Part shown: positions 38,340-46,918 of the stretch, in pieces
Layout of the letters: the number at the start of each line of letters is the position of its first letter
Position numbering within the stretch: position 1 is the first letter of the stretch
DNA from: Oscillospiraceae bacterium
GTDB lineage: Bacteria; Bacillota; Clostridia; Oscillospirales; Ruminococcaceae
Reading direction: 5' to 3'
Assembly (NCBI GenBank): GCA_017505635.1
Contig: JAFVOU010000029.1
Coordinates: forward strand, 85,767-149,766
DNA length: 64,000 bases
The notes under the pieces: model-generated
What the model saw: the letters and a program-made list of their open reading frames with translations, nothing else
What the model was told of the DNA's origin: nothing
Database searches by the model: none
Program-made: the position numbers and the translations under genes

Positions 38340-38367
38340 TTGATTTTTTCACTCAAAGTGTTATACT
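38340..38367 (+). promoter_or_regulatory. Promoter of purC
   Basis: -35 TTGATT (38340-38345) and -10 TATACT (38362-38367) are 16 bases apart, about 80 bases before purC. No purine riboswitch is seen in the leader. Confidence 0.6.
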
Positions 38368-38451
38368 GTAAAAAGGGGAATTTGTTAAAAATCATCCTTA
38401 AACTTGTTTTTATTTTTCTTAAATACAAACTGTCAGAAAGAGGAAATTGTT

Positions 38452-39135
38452 ATGAAAAAAATTTACGAAGGTAAAACAAAGGACGTTTACAGCCTTGAAA
38501 ACGGCAATGTATTGCTCAAATTCAAAGACGACTGCACAGGCAAAGACGGTGTGTTTGACCCAGGCGAAAACGCTGTAGGTCTTACAATCGAAGGCATCGG
38601 CAAAGCTAACCTTGAAACATCTGTTTACTACTTCAATCTTCTCAAAGAAGCAGGCATCAAAACACATTATGTAAATGCTAATGTTGAAGCTGCAGAAATG
38701 GAAGTTCTTCCTGCAAAAGTTTTCGGTCAGGGTCTTGAAATTATCTGCCGCCTTGTTGCAACAGGCAGCTTTATCCGCAGATATGGCGAATACATTGCAG
38801 ACGGCACTCCTCTTGAAGGCGGTTACGTTGAATGCACATTCAAAAACGACGCAAAAGGTGACCCTCTTGTAACAAGTGAAGGTCTTGCTGCTCTGGGCGT
38901 TATGACACAGGAAATGTTCGACAGCATGAAAGAACAGACACTCAAAATTACAAAAGTTGTTGCTGATGACCTTAAATCCATCGGTCTTGACCTCTGGGAT
39001 ATCAAATTTGAATTTGGTTACAACAACGGCGAAGTTATCCTTATCGACGAAATCGCTTCCGGCAATATGCGTGTATTCCGCGGCAAAGAAAAAATTGACC
39101 CTGTTGAACTTACAAAACTTATCCTCAACAGATAA
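38452..39135 (+). CDS. purC: Phosphoribosylaminoimidazole-succinocarboxamide synthase
   Basis: A 227-residue enzyme that condenses CAIR with aspartate using ATP in purine synthesis. Visible signatures are [14 protein letters not shown] at the N-terminus, [18 protein letters not shown] near 100, and [15 protein letters not shown] near 200 (usual form LIDEVLTPDSSRFW, so this belongs to the shorter divergent group). The start is MKKIYEGK with AGAGGAA upstream. It stands alone between a promoter and a terminator rather than in a pur operon. Confidence 0.93.
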   Translation: MKKIYEGKTKDVYSLENGNVLLKFKDDCTGKDGVFDPGENAVGLTIEGIGKANLETSVYYFNLLKEAGIKTHYVNANVEAAEMEVLPAKVFGQGLEIICRLVATGSFIRRYGEYIADGTPLEGGYVECTFKNDAKGDPLVTSEGLAALGVMTQEMFDSMKEQTLKITKVVADDLKSIGLDLWDIKFEFGYNNGEVILIDEIASGNMRVFRGKEKIDPVELTKLILNR

Positions 39136-39152
39136 TTTAATCACCATCAATT

Positions 39153-39184
39153 CAAGCTCCCTTCCAAAAGGGAGCTTTTGTTTT
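39153..39184 (+). terminator. Terminator of purC
   Basis: AAGCTCCCTT pairs with AAGGGAGCTT and is followed by TTGTTTT. Confidence 0.9.
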
Positions 39185-39291
39185 GCTGATAATACATATA
39201 TGCCTCTATCGGTTGCACAAAACATTAACTTTACTTTATATTCAAAATATGTCACAATAATAACAAGAAATATAATGCGGAGGTGTTATTT

Positions 39292-39798
39292 ATGAGTAAC
39301 ATTAAAAACGAACCTAAAATTAAAAACCCTTTGATTGTTGCAATACGCGAACAGCTGGAACACCGTGCACTGTGGATGTATCTGCTGTGTGACGAAGCAA
39401 AGAAAAAAGGCCTGCCTCCGGAAGAATATGCACCTGCAGCCATTAAGCGATGCGGTTTGTATCAGGGTGCAAACCTGCGTGCAAAGGCCGGTGGCGGATA
39501 CAGCCTTAAAGGGCTTAAAAAGACTCTTTTCTCCAAGGCTGCACAGTGGGTATTTGAAATGGATATCAAACGCTGCACAGATGATAATCTTGATATAGAT
39601 TTTCATTACTGTCCGCTTGTAAAAGCATGGCAGAAGCAGGGCTGCAGCGATGAAGAAATTCAGTTGCTGTGTGACCACGCAATGTGCGGTGACCGCGGCA
39701 TTGCCGAAAGTTTTGGCTGTCACCTTGAACTGCCAAGCACAATTGCCTATGGCGCAGATATCTGTCAGATAAGATTTGTAAGGGATAAAAAAGATTAA
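39292..39798 (+). CDS. L-2-amino-thiazoline-4-carboxylic acid hydrolase-like protein
   Basis: A 168-residue soluble protein resembling the ATC-hydrolase family: YCPLVKAWQKQGCSDEEIQL, then CDHAMCGDRGIA with conserved His and Cys residues. The founding enzyme opens a thiazoline ring on the way to L-cysteine, but most family members in anaerobes have unknown substrates. The ATG at 39292 follows GCGGAGGTG. No cysteine genes flank it. Confidence 0.7.
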   Translation: MSNIKNEPKIKNPLIVAIREQLEHRALWMYLLCDEAKKKGLPPEEYAPAAIKRCGLYQGANLRAKAGGGYSLKGLKKTLFSKAAQWVFEMDIKRCTDDNLDIDFHYCPLVKAWQKQGCSDEEIQLLCDHAMCGDRGIAESFGCHLELPSTIAYGADICQIRFVRDKKD

Positions 39799-39845
39799 TG
39801 CATAAAAATTAATCTACAAAAATAAGCAATGATTATATAACAATT

Positions 39846-39879
39846 AACAGGCACAACATTTTTCGTTGTGCCTGTTCTT
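39846..39879. terminator. Terminator hairpin
   Basis: AACAGGCACAAC pairs with GTTGTGCCTGTT and is followed by CTT; it closes the ATC-hydrolase unit. Confidence 0.8.
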
Positions 39880-39950
39880 GTATAATTTCATTCTGAGTGA
39901 TAGACTAAAATAAACAGTTAGATAAATTTGAATTGGTGGTGAACTAAGAT

Positions 39951-40607
39951 ATGAAATTGATAGCGAAAGGAAATACTGCAGAAATATATGAATATGGAGA
40001 TAATCTGATATGCAAATTGTTTTATCCCAAATATCCAACAGACTATATTGAGCATGAGTTCCATAATGCAACTATGGCATTGGAATTAGGAATCAGAACA
40101 CCCAAGGCTCATGGACTTATCACGCAAGGTGAACGGCAAGGGATTATTTATGACCAGATTGTTGGTGATGTGCTTTCTGTGAAATTTTCTGAGCAACGCG
40201 AACCAGCATATGATGTATGGATGGATAAATTTGTTGATTTTCATAAACAGTTATTACAATATAGTATAGATGATGCTATCTCTTATAAAGACTTTTTAAA
40301 AATGTTTACAACGGACGAAGAAACAATTGCCCAAATTAACGCATTGGAGGATGGTAATTGTTTTATTCATGGAGATTTTCATTTGGAAAATGTGATGCTT
40401 GATGAGAATGATAAAGAGGTGCTTATTGACATGATGAATGTATGCAAGGGCACGGCATTGTATGATGTTGCAAGAACATATTTTTTGTTAAGTTATGATA
40501 ACAAAATTCAAAGTAAATACTTAGAAAAAATGGGATACTCTGTAAAGGAGATTATGCCGTATTTAGATGTAATTCTAGCGATTAGAGAGACTGAAATGAA
40601 GAGATAA
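39951..40607 (+). CDS. APH/choline-kinase-fold phosphotransferase, probably acquired
   Basis: A 218-residue kinase-like protein. The catalytic loop is IHGDFHLENVML near residue 140 and the metal-binding Asp lies in VLIDMMN near 163. The N-terminal nucleotide fold begins GNTAEIYEYGDNLICKLF. Such proteins phosphorylate small molecules, for example aminoglycosides or homoserine; the substrate is unknown. Its base and codon use is visibly more AT-rich than its neighbours (many TTA, ATA, AGA), and hairpins lie on both sides, which suggests recent transfer. Confidence 0.75.
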   Translation: MKLIAKGNTAEIYEYGDNLICKLFYPKYPTDYIEHEFHNATMALELGIRTPKAHGLITQGERQGIIYDQIVGDVLSVKFSEQREPAYDVWMDKFVDFHKQLLQYSIDDAISYKDFLKMFTTDEETIAQINALEDGNCFIHGDFHLENVMLDENDKEVLIDMMNVCKGTALYDVARTYFLLSYDNKIQSKYLEKMGYSVKEIMPYLDVILAIRETEMKR

Positions 40608-40682
40608 TTTAGTTTATCAGTTCGACAAATTTCAATTTATCTGACAGATTAAATGATTATTCAATCCAATAATAACAGTAAT

Positions 40683-40716
40683 AAAAGCCAAGCTAAAATG
40701 AGTAGCTTGGCTTTTT
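40683..40716. terminator. Bidirectional terminator between convergent genes
   Basis: AAAAGCCAAGCTA pairs with TAGCTTGGCTTTTT. It serves the kinase gene on the plus strand and the HAD gene on the minus strand. Confidence 0.85.
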
Positions 40717-40758
40717 CGGTGTTGAAAACACTTTACTTTATGCAGTTTTTTATTTATT

Positions 40759-41466
40759 TTACAGATTGTTTATCCACTCTTTCAGCTGTTCGTAACCACC
40801 ATTTGAATAAACGGATATATCTTCGCCTTTTTTGTTGATAAGGTCATCGGTAAGCAGAAAAACTTTCATGCCCAGAGTTTTTGCAACCATATCTTCGGTA
40901 ACATCGTTGCCAACCATTGCGCATTCTGACGGGTCAGCCCCGATTTTGTCAAGGATTTCAAGGTAATATTCCGGATTAGGTTTGCAGTAACTGCTGTTTT
41001 CGTAAACTGTGAAATACTCAAAGTCCGATTTATCAAGACCTGCCCATTTCATACGGCTTTCGGTTGCTACGGACGGAAACAGCGGATTTGTGGCAAGCAC
41101 CACACGCAGCCCTTTTGCCTTGCAAAGTTCTATTGTTTCCTTTGCCGCTTTATTGAAACCACAGGATTTTGCAACCTGCTGAAATTCATTTTCATAAAAA
41201 TCTCGGAAAACCGGCTCGTGTTCCCTTGCCTTTTCCCCGTAAACCGATGTAAAAAGGCGCCAGAAAGCTTCTTCGTTTTTGCATTTTCCATCGTTCATAA
41301 CCATAGCTGCAACACCTTTGTATATTGTGTCCATAAGCTTTTTGGGTTCGTAGCCATATGGTGCAAGCTTAACAGCAAGGCCTGTAAAGTATTCTTTTAT
41401 AAATATATCCTGGTCCATAGGCAGCAGTGTGCCGTCCAGGTCAAACATTATTGTTTTTACCGACAT
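40759..41466 (-). CDS. HAD-superfamily phosphatase
   Basis: A 235-residue cytoplasmic protein with HAD motif I MFDLDGTLLP, motif II LATNPLF, and motif III/IV region CKPNPEYYLEIL followed by MVGNDVTED. It is last in a three-gene unit with two nucleoside hydrolases, so it may dephosphorylate nucleotides or sugar phosphates arising from nucleoside salvage; substrate is inferred from context only. Confidence 0.85.
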   Translation of the reverse strand: MSVKTIMFDLDGTLLPMDQDIFIKEYFTGLAVKLAPYGYEPKKLMDTIYKGVAAMVMNDGKCKNEEAFWRLFTSVYGEKAREHEPVFRDFYENEFQQVAKSCGFNKAAKETIELCKAKGLRVVLATNPLFPSVATESRMKWAGLDKSDFEYFTVYENSSYCKPNPEYYLEILDKIGADPSECAMVGNDVTEDMVAKTLGMKVFLLTDDLINKKGEDISVYSNGGYEQLKEWINNL

Positions 41467-41488
41467 ATATTTTCCCTTATGTAATTTT

Positions 41489-42367
41489 TTATATCTGCTC
41501 TGTAATTCTTTTAAGATTGTTCAAAAACTGATTTTTGCTGCTGCTTACCACCACTTTTATATTTGGCACTTTTTTATATTTACCAAGACGGTCCACAACC
41601 GTCTGTCCCAAAGCAAGTGTGCCTTTTGTCTCCACTGCTACATAAAATTCCTTTACTGATATTACATCATAGTTTATATAACAGCTTGCCGCCGCTGCTG
41701 CAGGAAGCAGTATTTCATCATCTGCAGATTTGCGGTACATATCAACAACAGTTTTTACAGTATCATTTATAGGATATATTTCAGCCAGTTCTTCCCTGCC
41801 AAGTGCACAAGGCTCAACGCTGTCCAGACCACACATAGTTACAGCTATGCCACTGTCAAACAGTATTTTAAGGGCATCTGGGTCTGCCCAGGCATTATAT
41901 TCGCTGTATGGTGCAACATTGCCTGAATAGCCGCTGCCCGCAAAACAGAAAATGTGATTTATAAGTGGTTTTATCTGCGGATAGCGCAGAATTGTCTGTG
42001 CGATATTTGTAACAGGACCAAGGGTTAATATTTCAAGACTGCCTTCTGCTTTTACCGATTCTGCATAAATTTTATCCCACGGATATTCCTCATCTTTTGG
42101 ATTTATGCGGGTATTTCCGTCGAAATCAGGCTGCAGGGTTCCGTATATATCCACATCGGACTCCTGTCTGAACAGCGGTTTCATAGCCCCCCAGCACACA
42201 GGACAATCAAGGCCAAGGCTGTTGCGAAGCTGAACTGTTTCCATAAACCACTCGCCATAACAGGTAATCGCCCTTATATCAAATTTTTCGCAGTTTGCCG
42301 CCATTGCTATTGCCACAACATCATCTGCCGTAAGGTCTGTATCTATAATCAAAGGTATTTTTGTCAT
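41489..42367 (-). CDS. Inosine-uridine-type nucleoside hydrolase
   Basis: A 292-residue protein of the nucleoside N-ribohydrolase family. The calcium-site Asp cluster at the N-terminus reads IIDTDLTADDVVAI, a variant of the usual DTDPGIDDA that keeps the key Asp residues. LTLGPVTNIAQT and VTMCGLDSVEP are the other hallmarks. It splits ribonucleosides into base and ribose. It is paralogous to the next gene. Confidence 0.88.
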   Translation of the reverse strand: MTKIPLIIDTDLTADDVVAIAMAANCEKFDIRAITCYGEWFMETVQLRNSLGLDCPVCWGAMKPLFRQESDVDIYGTLQPDFDGNTRINPKDEEYPWDKIYAESVKAEGSLEILTLGPVTNIAQTILRYPQIKPLINHIFCFAGSGYSGNVAPYSEYNAWADPDALKILFDSGIAVTMCGLDSVEPCALGREELAEIYPINDTVKTVVDMYRKSADDEILLPAAAAASCYINYDVISVKEFYVAVETKGTLALGQTVVDRLGKYKKVPNIKVVVSSSKNQFLNNLKRITEQI

Positions 42368-42379
42368 AAACTTTCCTTT

Positions 42380-43318
42380 CTATTTACAGCTTTTGCAGGC
42401 AGAAACCAGCAAATCTATAAATTTTTCACGGTCGATATCAAGGCATACGGTTGCATTGTCCAGCGCCTTGTTTCTCTGTGGACGGAAATCGCACACAGTC
42501 TGACCATAAGTTTCCACGCCTTCAATATCCACCTTTACATTTGCACGTTTTGTTTCTATCCATTCCGGGTGCAGCAGATAGGTAATTGCCACTGCATCGT
42601 GAACAGCACAGCCGGGCAGACGGCTGTTGTTTACATATCTGTCATAATAAACACCAAATGCTTCGGCACAAAATGCCCCTGCCTCTGTTCCTGTATCTTT
42701 AATGCGCAGGATATCTTCCATAGTTGTGTAACTTTTCATTGTTATGTCAAGCCCGCACATAACGATGTCCACACCGCTGTCAAATACCACCTGTGCAGCT
42801 TCGGGGTCAACAAAAATGTTAAATTCACACACAGCATTCATATTTCCTTCAAAGGCACCGCCGCCCATCATAACAATTTTATCTATCTTTTCTTTAACGT
42901 GAGGATAACACATAAGCAGCAATGCTATATTGGTGAGAGGACCAACAGGAACAAGTGTGATTTTTTCCTCGCTGTTTTCCAGTGTTTCACGGATAAAGTC
43001 CACCGCATCAAGGCTGTGCGGCACAATAGAAGGCTGCGGCAGCACAGCTGTGCCAAGACCGCTTTCTCCGTGGGTAGCGGCATCATAATAAAGTTCTTTT
43101 ACCAAAGGCTTTGCAGCGCCCTTTACAACAGGAATATCCCCTTTGCCAAAATAATCCACAACCGAAAGTGTGTTATGCAGTGTTTTTTCGATAATCTGAT
43201 TGCCTGCCACAACCGTTACACCTTTTAAGTCTATCTGCGGAGAAGACATTGCCAGTATAAGTGCAACAGCATCGTCGATGCCTGTGTCCACATCCATAAT
43301 AACAGGGATTTTTTTCAT
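42380..43318 (-). CDS. Inosine-uridine-preferring nucleoside hydrolase
   Basis: A 312-residue protein with the canonical IMDVDTGIDDAVALILA calcium site, VPVGPLTNIALL and MMGGGAFEGNMN, plus VMCGLDITMK. It cleaves the N-glycosidic bond of nucleosides. It leads a unit with a second nucleoside hydrolase and a HAD phosphatase, which points to nucleoside salvage. Confidence 0.92.
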   Translation of the reverse strand: MKKIPVIMDVDTGIDDAVALILAMSSPQIDLKGVTVVAGNQIIEKTLHNTLSVVDYFGKGDIPVVKGAAKPLVKELYYDAATHGESGLGTAVLPQPSIVPHSLDAVDFIRETLENSEEKITLVPVGPLTNIALLLMCYPHVKEKIDKIVMMGGGAFEGNMNAVCEFNIFVDPEAAQVVFDSGVDIVMCGLDITMKSYTTMEDILRIKDTGTEAGAFCAEAFGVYYDRYVNNSRLPGCAVHDAVAITYLLHPEWIETKRANVKVDIEGVETYGQTVCDFRPQRNKALDNATVCLDIDREKFIDLLVSACKSCK

Positions 43319-43403
43319 ACAGAAACTCCTTAATACAGTTATATCAATAAAAATACTTTATCATATTTTTGTGATAAAATAAACATTTTTTTGTAACTGT
43401 TTG

Positions 43404-43432
43404 TTGACTTGCAAATATTAAAATGCTATCCT
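43404..43432 (+). promoter_or_regulatory. Promoter of the UPF0126 gene
   Basis: -35 TTGACT (43404-43409) and -10 TATCCT (43427-43432) are 17 bases apart, upstream of AGGAGA and the ATG at 43470. Confidence 0.6.
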
Positions 43433-43469
43433 TATATAGTTACAATATTTTTATTCAGGAGAACGCAAA

Positions 43470-44090
43470 ATGACCTTCTTTCTTGAAGTAATCGGCACTG
43501 TTGCCTTTGCCTTTGCAGGTGCACTTGTTGCCATAGACAATGATTTTGACTGGTTTGGCATTCTGTGCATGGCAGTTATGACTGCATGCGGCGGCGGTAT
43601 GACAAGGGATATTATCCTTGGCAACACTCCGCCTATGATGTTCCGCAACCCTGTTTATGTTGCTATGGCTGTTGGTACAGGCTTGTTAACCGTACTTATA
43701 TACAACAAATTTATCCAGTCCCGATACAAAGATAAAATTCTTGATATGGTAAGTATACTTGATGCCATCGGCCTTGCTATTTTTACCATTGTAGGTATGG
43801 ACCTTGCAATGCAGCTTGGACATATCAGAGCATTTCTTGTTTGTGCTATGGGCGTACTTACTGCTGTTGGCGGCGGCTTGCTGCGTGACATAATGGTTAA
43901 TGTCAAACCAACCATACTTACAAAAGAAGTTTATGCAACAGCCTCTATGGTCGGCAGTGTTATTTATTATTACGGCATGCTGATTATCCCACAGGGTATT
44001 GCCGCAGCAATTTCTCTGGTTATAATTTTTGGTCTGCGAATGTGGACAATTATCAAACACATCAACCTGCCTGTTGTTGAAAAGAAATAA
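43470..44090 (+). CDS. UPF0126 / TRIC-like membrane protein
   Basis: A 206-residue membrane protein with two tandem UPF0126 halves, each with a GGGxxRD turn (CGGGMTRDIILG near residue 45 and VGGGLLRDIMVN near 131). The fold is shared with trimeric intracellular cation channels; some bacterial members have been proposed to move glycine. About seven hydrophobic segments are seen. Stand-alone gene with its own promoter. Confidence 0.88.
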   Translation: MTFFLEVIGTVAFAFAGALVAIDNDFDWFGILCMAVMTACGGGMTRDIILGNTPPMMFRNPVYVAMAVGTGLLTVLIYNKFIQSRYKDKILDMVSILDAIGLAIFTIVGMDLAMQLGHIRAFLVCAMGVLTAVGGGLLRDIMVNVKPTILTKEVYATASMVGSVIYYYGMLIIPQGIAAAISLVIIFGLRMWTIIKHINLPVVEKK

Positions 44091-44091
44091 A

Positions 44092-44297
44092 AGAGCAAAT
44101 CTCAGGACGATGTCATTGAGTTAAGCGAATTTAAAAACTATCAATTTAATATAATAAAGCAAAATGTCATTCTGAGCGATAGCGGAGAATCTCCTTGTTT
44201 GATTAAACCGGGAGATTCTTCGTCAGTTACATTCCTCAGAATGACATATTTTTGTTAACTTAATGACATTGAATCTCGGTATTTGCTCTTTTTATAT
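44092..44297. repeat. Nested inverted repeat (MITE-like or large terminator) between convergent genes
   Basis: The outer arms are AAGAGCAAATCTCAGG and a GTCATTGAGTTAAG segment, mirrored by CTTAATGACATTGA and TCGGTATTTGCTCTT. Inner arms are ATGTCATTCTGAG with GGAGAATCTCC, mirrored by GGGAGATTCTTC and CTCAGAATGACAT. The inner GTCATTCTGAG core resembles short palindromic repeats seen in many copies in bacterial genomes. It could also terminate both flanking genes. Confidence 0.75.
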
Positions 44298-44349
44298 CAA
44301 AAATAAAATGCACCACCGTTTCTGAATGGCGATGCATAAAACAATCATA

Positions 44350-45273
44350 TTAAAGCAGATAAAACAGATAGCCTGCATATGCTGCAAGCATCACAAAACC
44401 GCTCCAACGTGGAATTTTGTGCTTGGCTTTGCAAAGTATCCAAAGAAAAGCAGAAATTGCAATGCAGAAAATCATATCCCAAATAAACACTTTTGCAAAA
44501 GGTACCGGAATGATAAGAGATGAAATACCTACAACGAATAAAATATTAAAAAGGTTGCTGCCAACAATATTGCCTACAGCAATATCCGCATTGCCTTTCA
44601 AAGCTGCTGCCACAGATGTAAAAAGCTCCGGCAGGGATGTGCCCAGTGCAACGATTGTAAGACCGATTGTTCTTTCGGACATACCAAGTATTCTTGCAAT
44701 TTCTGTTGCAGCATCAACTGCAAAATTACTGCCAAGAACAATAAGACCCATACCGATAACAAGAAGCGGTATTGCCTTTGACATTTTCATTGTTGTGATT
44801 TCTTCCTCTTCAACCTGTGCAGAATATCTGATTGTACGGCTGATAAGATAAGCGATATAACCGATAAAACAAGCGATGAGGATAATGCCGTCAAGAAGGC
44901 TTATTTTGCCGTTAAAGCCAAGCACAAGCAGCAAAGCTGTGATTGCTGTGAGGAATGGAAGGTCAACCTTGATTGTGGATTTTGTAACTGCAAGAGGAAC
45001 AATAGCCGATGACATACCAAGAATTACAAGGACATTCATTATATTGCTGCCTACGATATTACCAACGGTGATATCTGCAACTCCCTGAAATGCTGAAGTG
45101 ATGCTGACAGCTGCCTCCGGAGCACTTGTACCCATAGCAACAATTGTAAGCCCTATGATAATCGGCGGAATATGAAAACGGTCTGCAATGCAAACTGCAC
45201 CGCCGACAAACCAGTCGGCACCTTTAACAAGCATTACAAAACCCACAGCCAGCAGAAAAAGTTGTAAAATCAT
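44350..45273 (-). CDS. Calcium/sodium antiporter, CaCA family (YrbG-like)
   Basis: A 307-residue membrane protein of two inverted halves, each with an alpha-repeat: MGTSAPEAAVSITSAFQG and NIVGSNIMN in the first, ALGTSLPELFTSVAAALKG and NIVGSNLFN in the second. The Glu in each repeat binds cation. It exchanges Ca2+ for Na+ or H+. GGGAGAAACAT precedes the ATG. Confidence 0.93.
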   Translation of the reverse strand: MILQLFLLAVGFVMLVKGADWFVGGAVCIADRFHIPPIIIGLTIVAMGTSAPEAAVSITSAFQGVADITVGNIVGSNIMNVLVILGMSSAIVPLAVTKSTIKVDLPFLTAITALLLVLGFNGKISLLDGIILIACFIGYIAYLISRTIRYSAQVEEEEITTMKMSKAIPLLVIGMGLIVLGSNFAVDAATEIARILGMSERTIGLTIVALGTSLPELFTSVAAALKGNADIAVGNIVGSNLFNILFVVGISSLIIPVPFAKVFIWDMIFCIAISAFLWILCKAKHKIPRWSGFVMLAAYAGYLFYLL

Positions 45274-45431
45274 ATGTTTCTCCCATTATTTCTGTATTTA
45301 TAGATAAGGATGTTACTGTAATTATGCAACAAAGTCACGTTACTTAATTGTAATACCGGGGTTCTGAATTGTACTTATGATATTACAGACCCGAAAACAG
45401 TACCGCCACTCTATTTATTTCAATTGCAAAT

Positions 45432-45460
45432 AAAAAATCCCAGTCAGAGACTGGGATTTT
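45432..45460 (-). terminator. Terminator of tRNA-Leu(GAG)
   Basis: On the minus strand ATCCCAGTC pairs with GACTGGGAT and is followed by TTTTTA. Confidence 0.85.
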
Positions 45461-45546
45461 GGTGCGGATGACAAGACTTGAACTTGCACGATATTGCTAC
45501 CACTAGCCCCTCAAGCTAGCGTGTCTGCCGATTCCACCACATCCGC
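45460..45546 (-). tRNA. tRNA-Leu (anticodon GAG)
   Basis: Minus-strand cloverleaf of 87 bases: acceptor GCGGATG with CATCCGC, anticodon stem CTAGC/GCTAG around loop TTGAGGG, a long variable arm typical of Leu, GTTCAAGTC T-loop region, and an encoded CCA end. Confidence 0.93.
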
Positions 45547-45698
45547 AAACTTGTGCGCTCTCCTGAGCGCTCAATTATAATATCACAACTTTATATTATT
45601 GTCAACACTTTTTTATAAAATATTAAAGTTTTTTATTTTAATTATTATATTGCAAAATTTATTCGGGCTGACCACCGCAAAACAGTAATGCCCATATA

Positions 45699-46541
45699 CT
45701 ATGCAAATATAATAAGCATACCCACAAGTATACCACCTATTGCAGAAAATGCCGGCAGTTTGCTGCGGTACATAAGAATTGCCTGTGGCAGAATTTCGCC
45801 AAATACAACATACAGCATTGCACCGCTTGCAAAACCAAGGCTGAGTGCCAGACCAAGAGGGCCTATTTCTCCAAGCAGATATCCGAGAAGTGCACCTACA
45901 ATAGTAGGAATACCTGAGCTTGCTGTGATAAGTACTGCTTTCCATTTTGCCATGCCGCCTGTAATAAGAGGCACTGCAACCGCCATACCTTCAGGAATGT
46001 TATGCAGACCGATAAGCACTGCAAGCACCAGTGCTGCACTGCCCATAACACCATTGTCACTTGCATAAGCTGCGCCGATTGTCATACCTTCCGGAACATT
46101 GTGCAGTGCAATTGCACCTGCCATTACAACACCCGCAACAAACAACGCAAACTTATTGTCGTTTTCTTTCTGCTGATGATGTTCGTAGTGGTCACTGTGA
46201 ATAAGCTCGTCCAGCGAGTCTGCTGTTTTAGGATGATTTTCATCGATATGAGGAACTTCGGGGTTGGTTTTCATATCAATAATATAGTTAAGCAGATAAA
46301 TAACCATCACACCTACAGCTATTGATACAATTACTGTAATAACACCTACATTTGTTTCAACTGCCTCGGCTGCAAGGTCAAAGCAAACAACACTTAACAT
46401 AACCCCTGCTGCAAAACTGAGCAAAAGGCTTGCAATTCTGTTGGAATCTTTCTGCAGCAAAGTGCCGATAATACCGCCAAGACCTGTGCCTGCAACACCC
46501 GCAATGGCAGTGGTTAAAATCAAGGTTTCTATAACACCCAT
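45699..46541 (-). CDS. ZIP-family divalent metal transporter
   Basis: A 280-residue membrane protein. The metal path motifs are LHNVPEGMTIGAAYAS and LHNIPEGMAVAVPL in the fourth and fifth helices; a His/Glu-rich loop (HSDHYEHHQQKEND) lies between helices 3 and 4. ZIP proteins such as ZupT import Zn2+, Fe2+ or Mn2+. The ATG at 46541 has CAGGAGAATATATTG upstream; longer in-frame readings run into the neighbouring tRNA gene. It lies between two tRNA-Leu genes. Confidence 0.9.
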   Translation of the reverse strand: MGVIETLILTTAIAGVAGTGLGGIIGTLLQKDSNRIASLLLSFAAGVMLSVVCFDLAAEAVETNVGVITVIVSIAVGVMVIYLLNYIIDMKTNPEVPHIDENHPKTADSLDELIHSDHYEHHQQKENDNKFALFVAGVVMAGAIALHNVPEGMTIGAAYASDNGVMGSAALVLAVLIGLHNIPEGMAVAVPLITGGMAKWKAVLITASSGIPTIVGALLGYLLGEIGPLGLALSLGFASGAMLYVVFGEILPQAILMYRSKLPAFSAIGGILVGMLIIFA

Positions 46542-46591
46542 ATCAATATATTCTCCTGTTATAATTATTAAACAATAATCCTTATGCAGAT

Positions 46592-46623
46592 AAAAAGTCC
46601 CGACCGTATTGGCCGGGACTTTT
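46592..46623 (-). terminator. Terminator of tRNA-Leu(TAA)
   Basis: On the minus strand AAAGTCCCGGCC pairs with CGGTCGGGACTTTT-like sequence and ends in a U-run. Confidence 0.8.
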
Positions 46624-46709
46624 GGTGCCGCTGACCGGACTTGAACCGGTACGGTATTTCTACCGAGGGATTTTAAGTCCCTTGTGTCTGCCGATTCCAC
46701 CACAGCGGC
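46623..46709 (-). tRNA. tRNA-Leu (anticodon TAA)
   Basis: Minus-strand cloverleaf of 87 bases: acceptor GCCGCTG with CAGCGGC, anticodon stem AGGGA/TCCCT around loop CTTAAAA, a long variable arm, GGTTCAAGTCC T-arm, and encoded CCA. Confidence 0.93.
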
Positions 46710-46826
46710 TTAACAAAATCAGCTTAAATATTATAGTATATTTGTATTAATTTGTCAATACAGATTTATCCTGCATAAAATCTTGCTTTTGCAAATCTAA
46801 AGGCAACTGCAGCTGTGTGAAAATAT

Positions 46827-46859
46827 AAAAATCCCTCCGGATATTTCCGGAGGGATTTT
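46827..46859 (-). terminator. Terminator of the alanine-type symporter gene
   Basis: ATCCCTCCGGA pairs with TCCGGAGGGAT and is followed by TTTTTA on the minus strand. Confidence 0.88.
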
Positions 46860-46918
46860 GTCAGATATTACTATCTGTTACGCGCTTTTTAAATCAAACC
46901 ATACAAAGTTTTAAACAA

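Noticed and set aside
38375..38451. Purine riboswitch before purC
   Set aside because: The short leader lacks the conserved loop sequences of purine aptamers.
38419..39255. Minus-strand frame opposite purC
   Set aside because: purC has clear motifs, promoter and terminator on the plus strand; this frame is its shadow.
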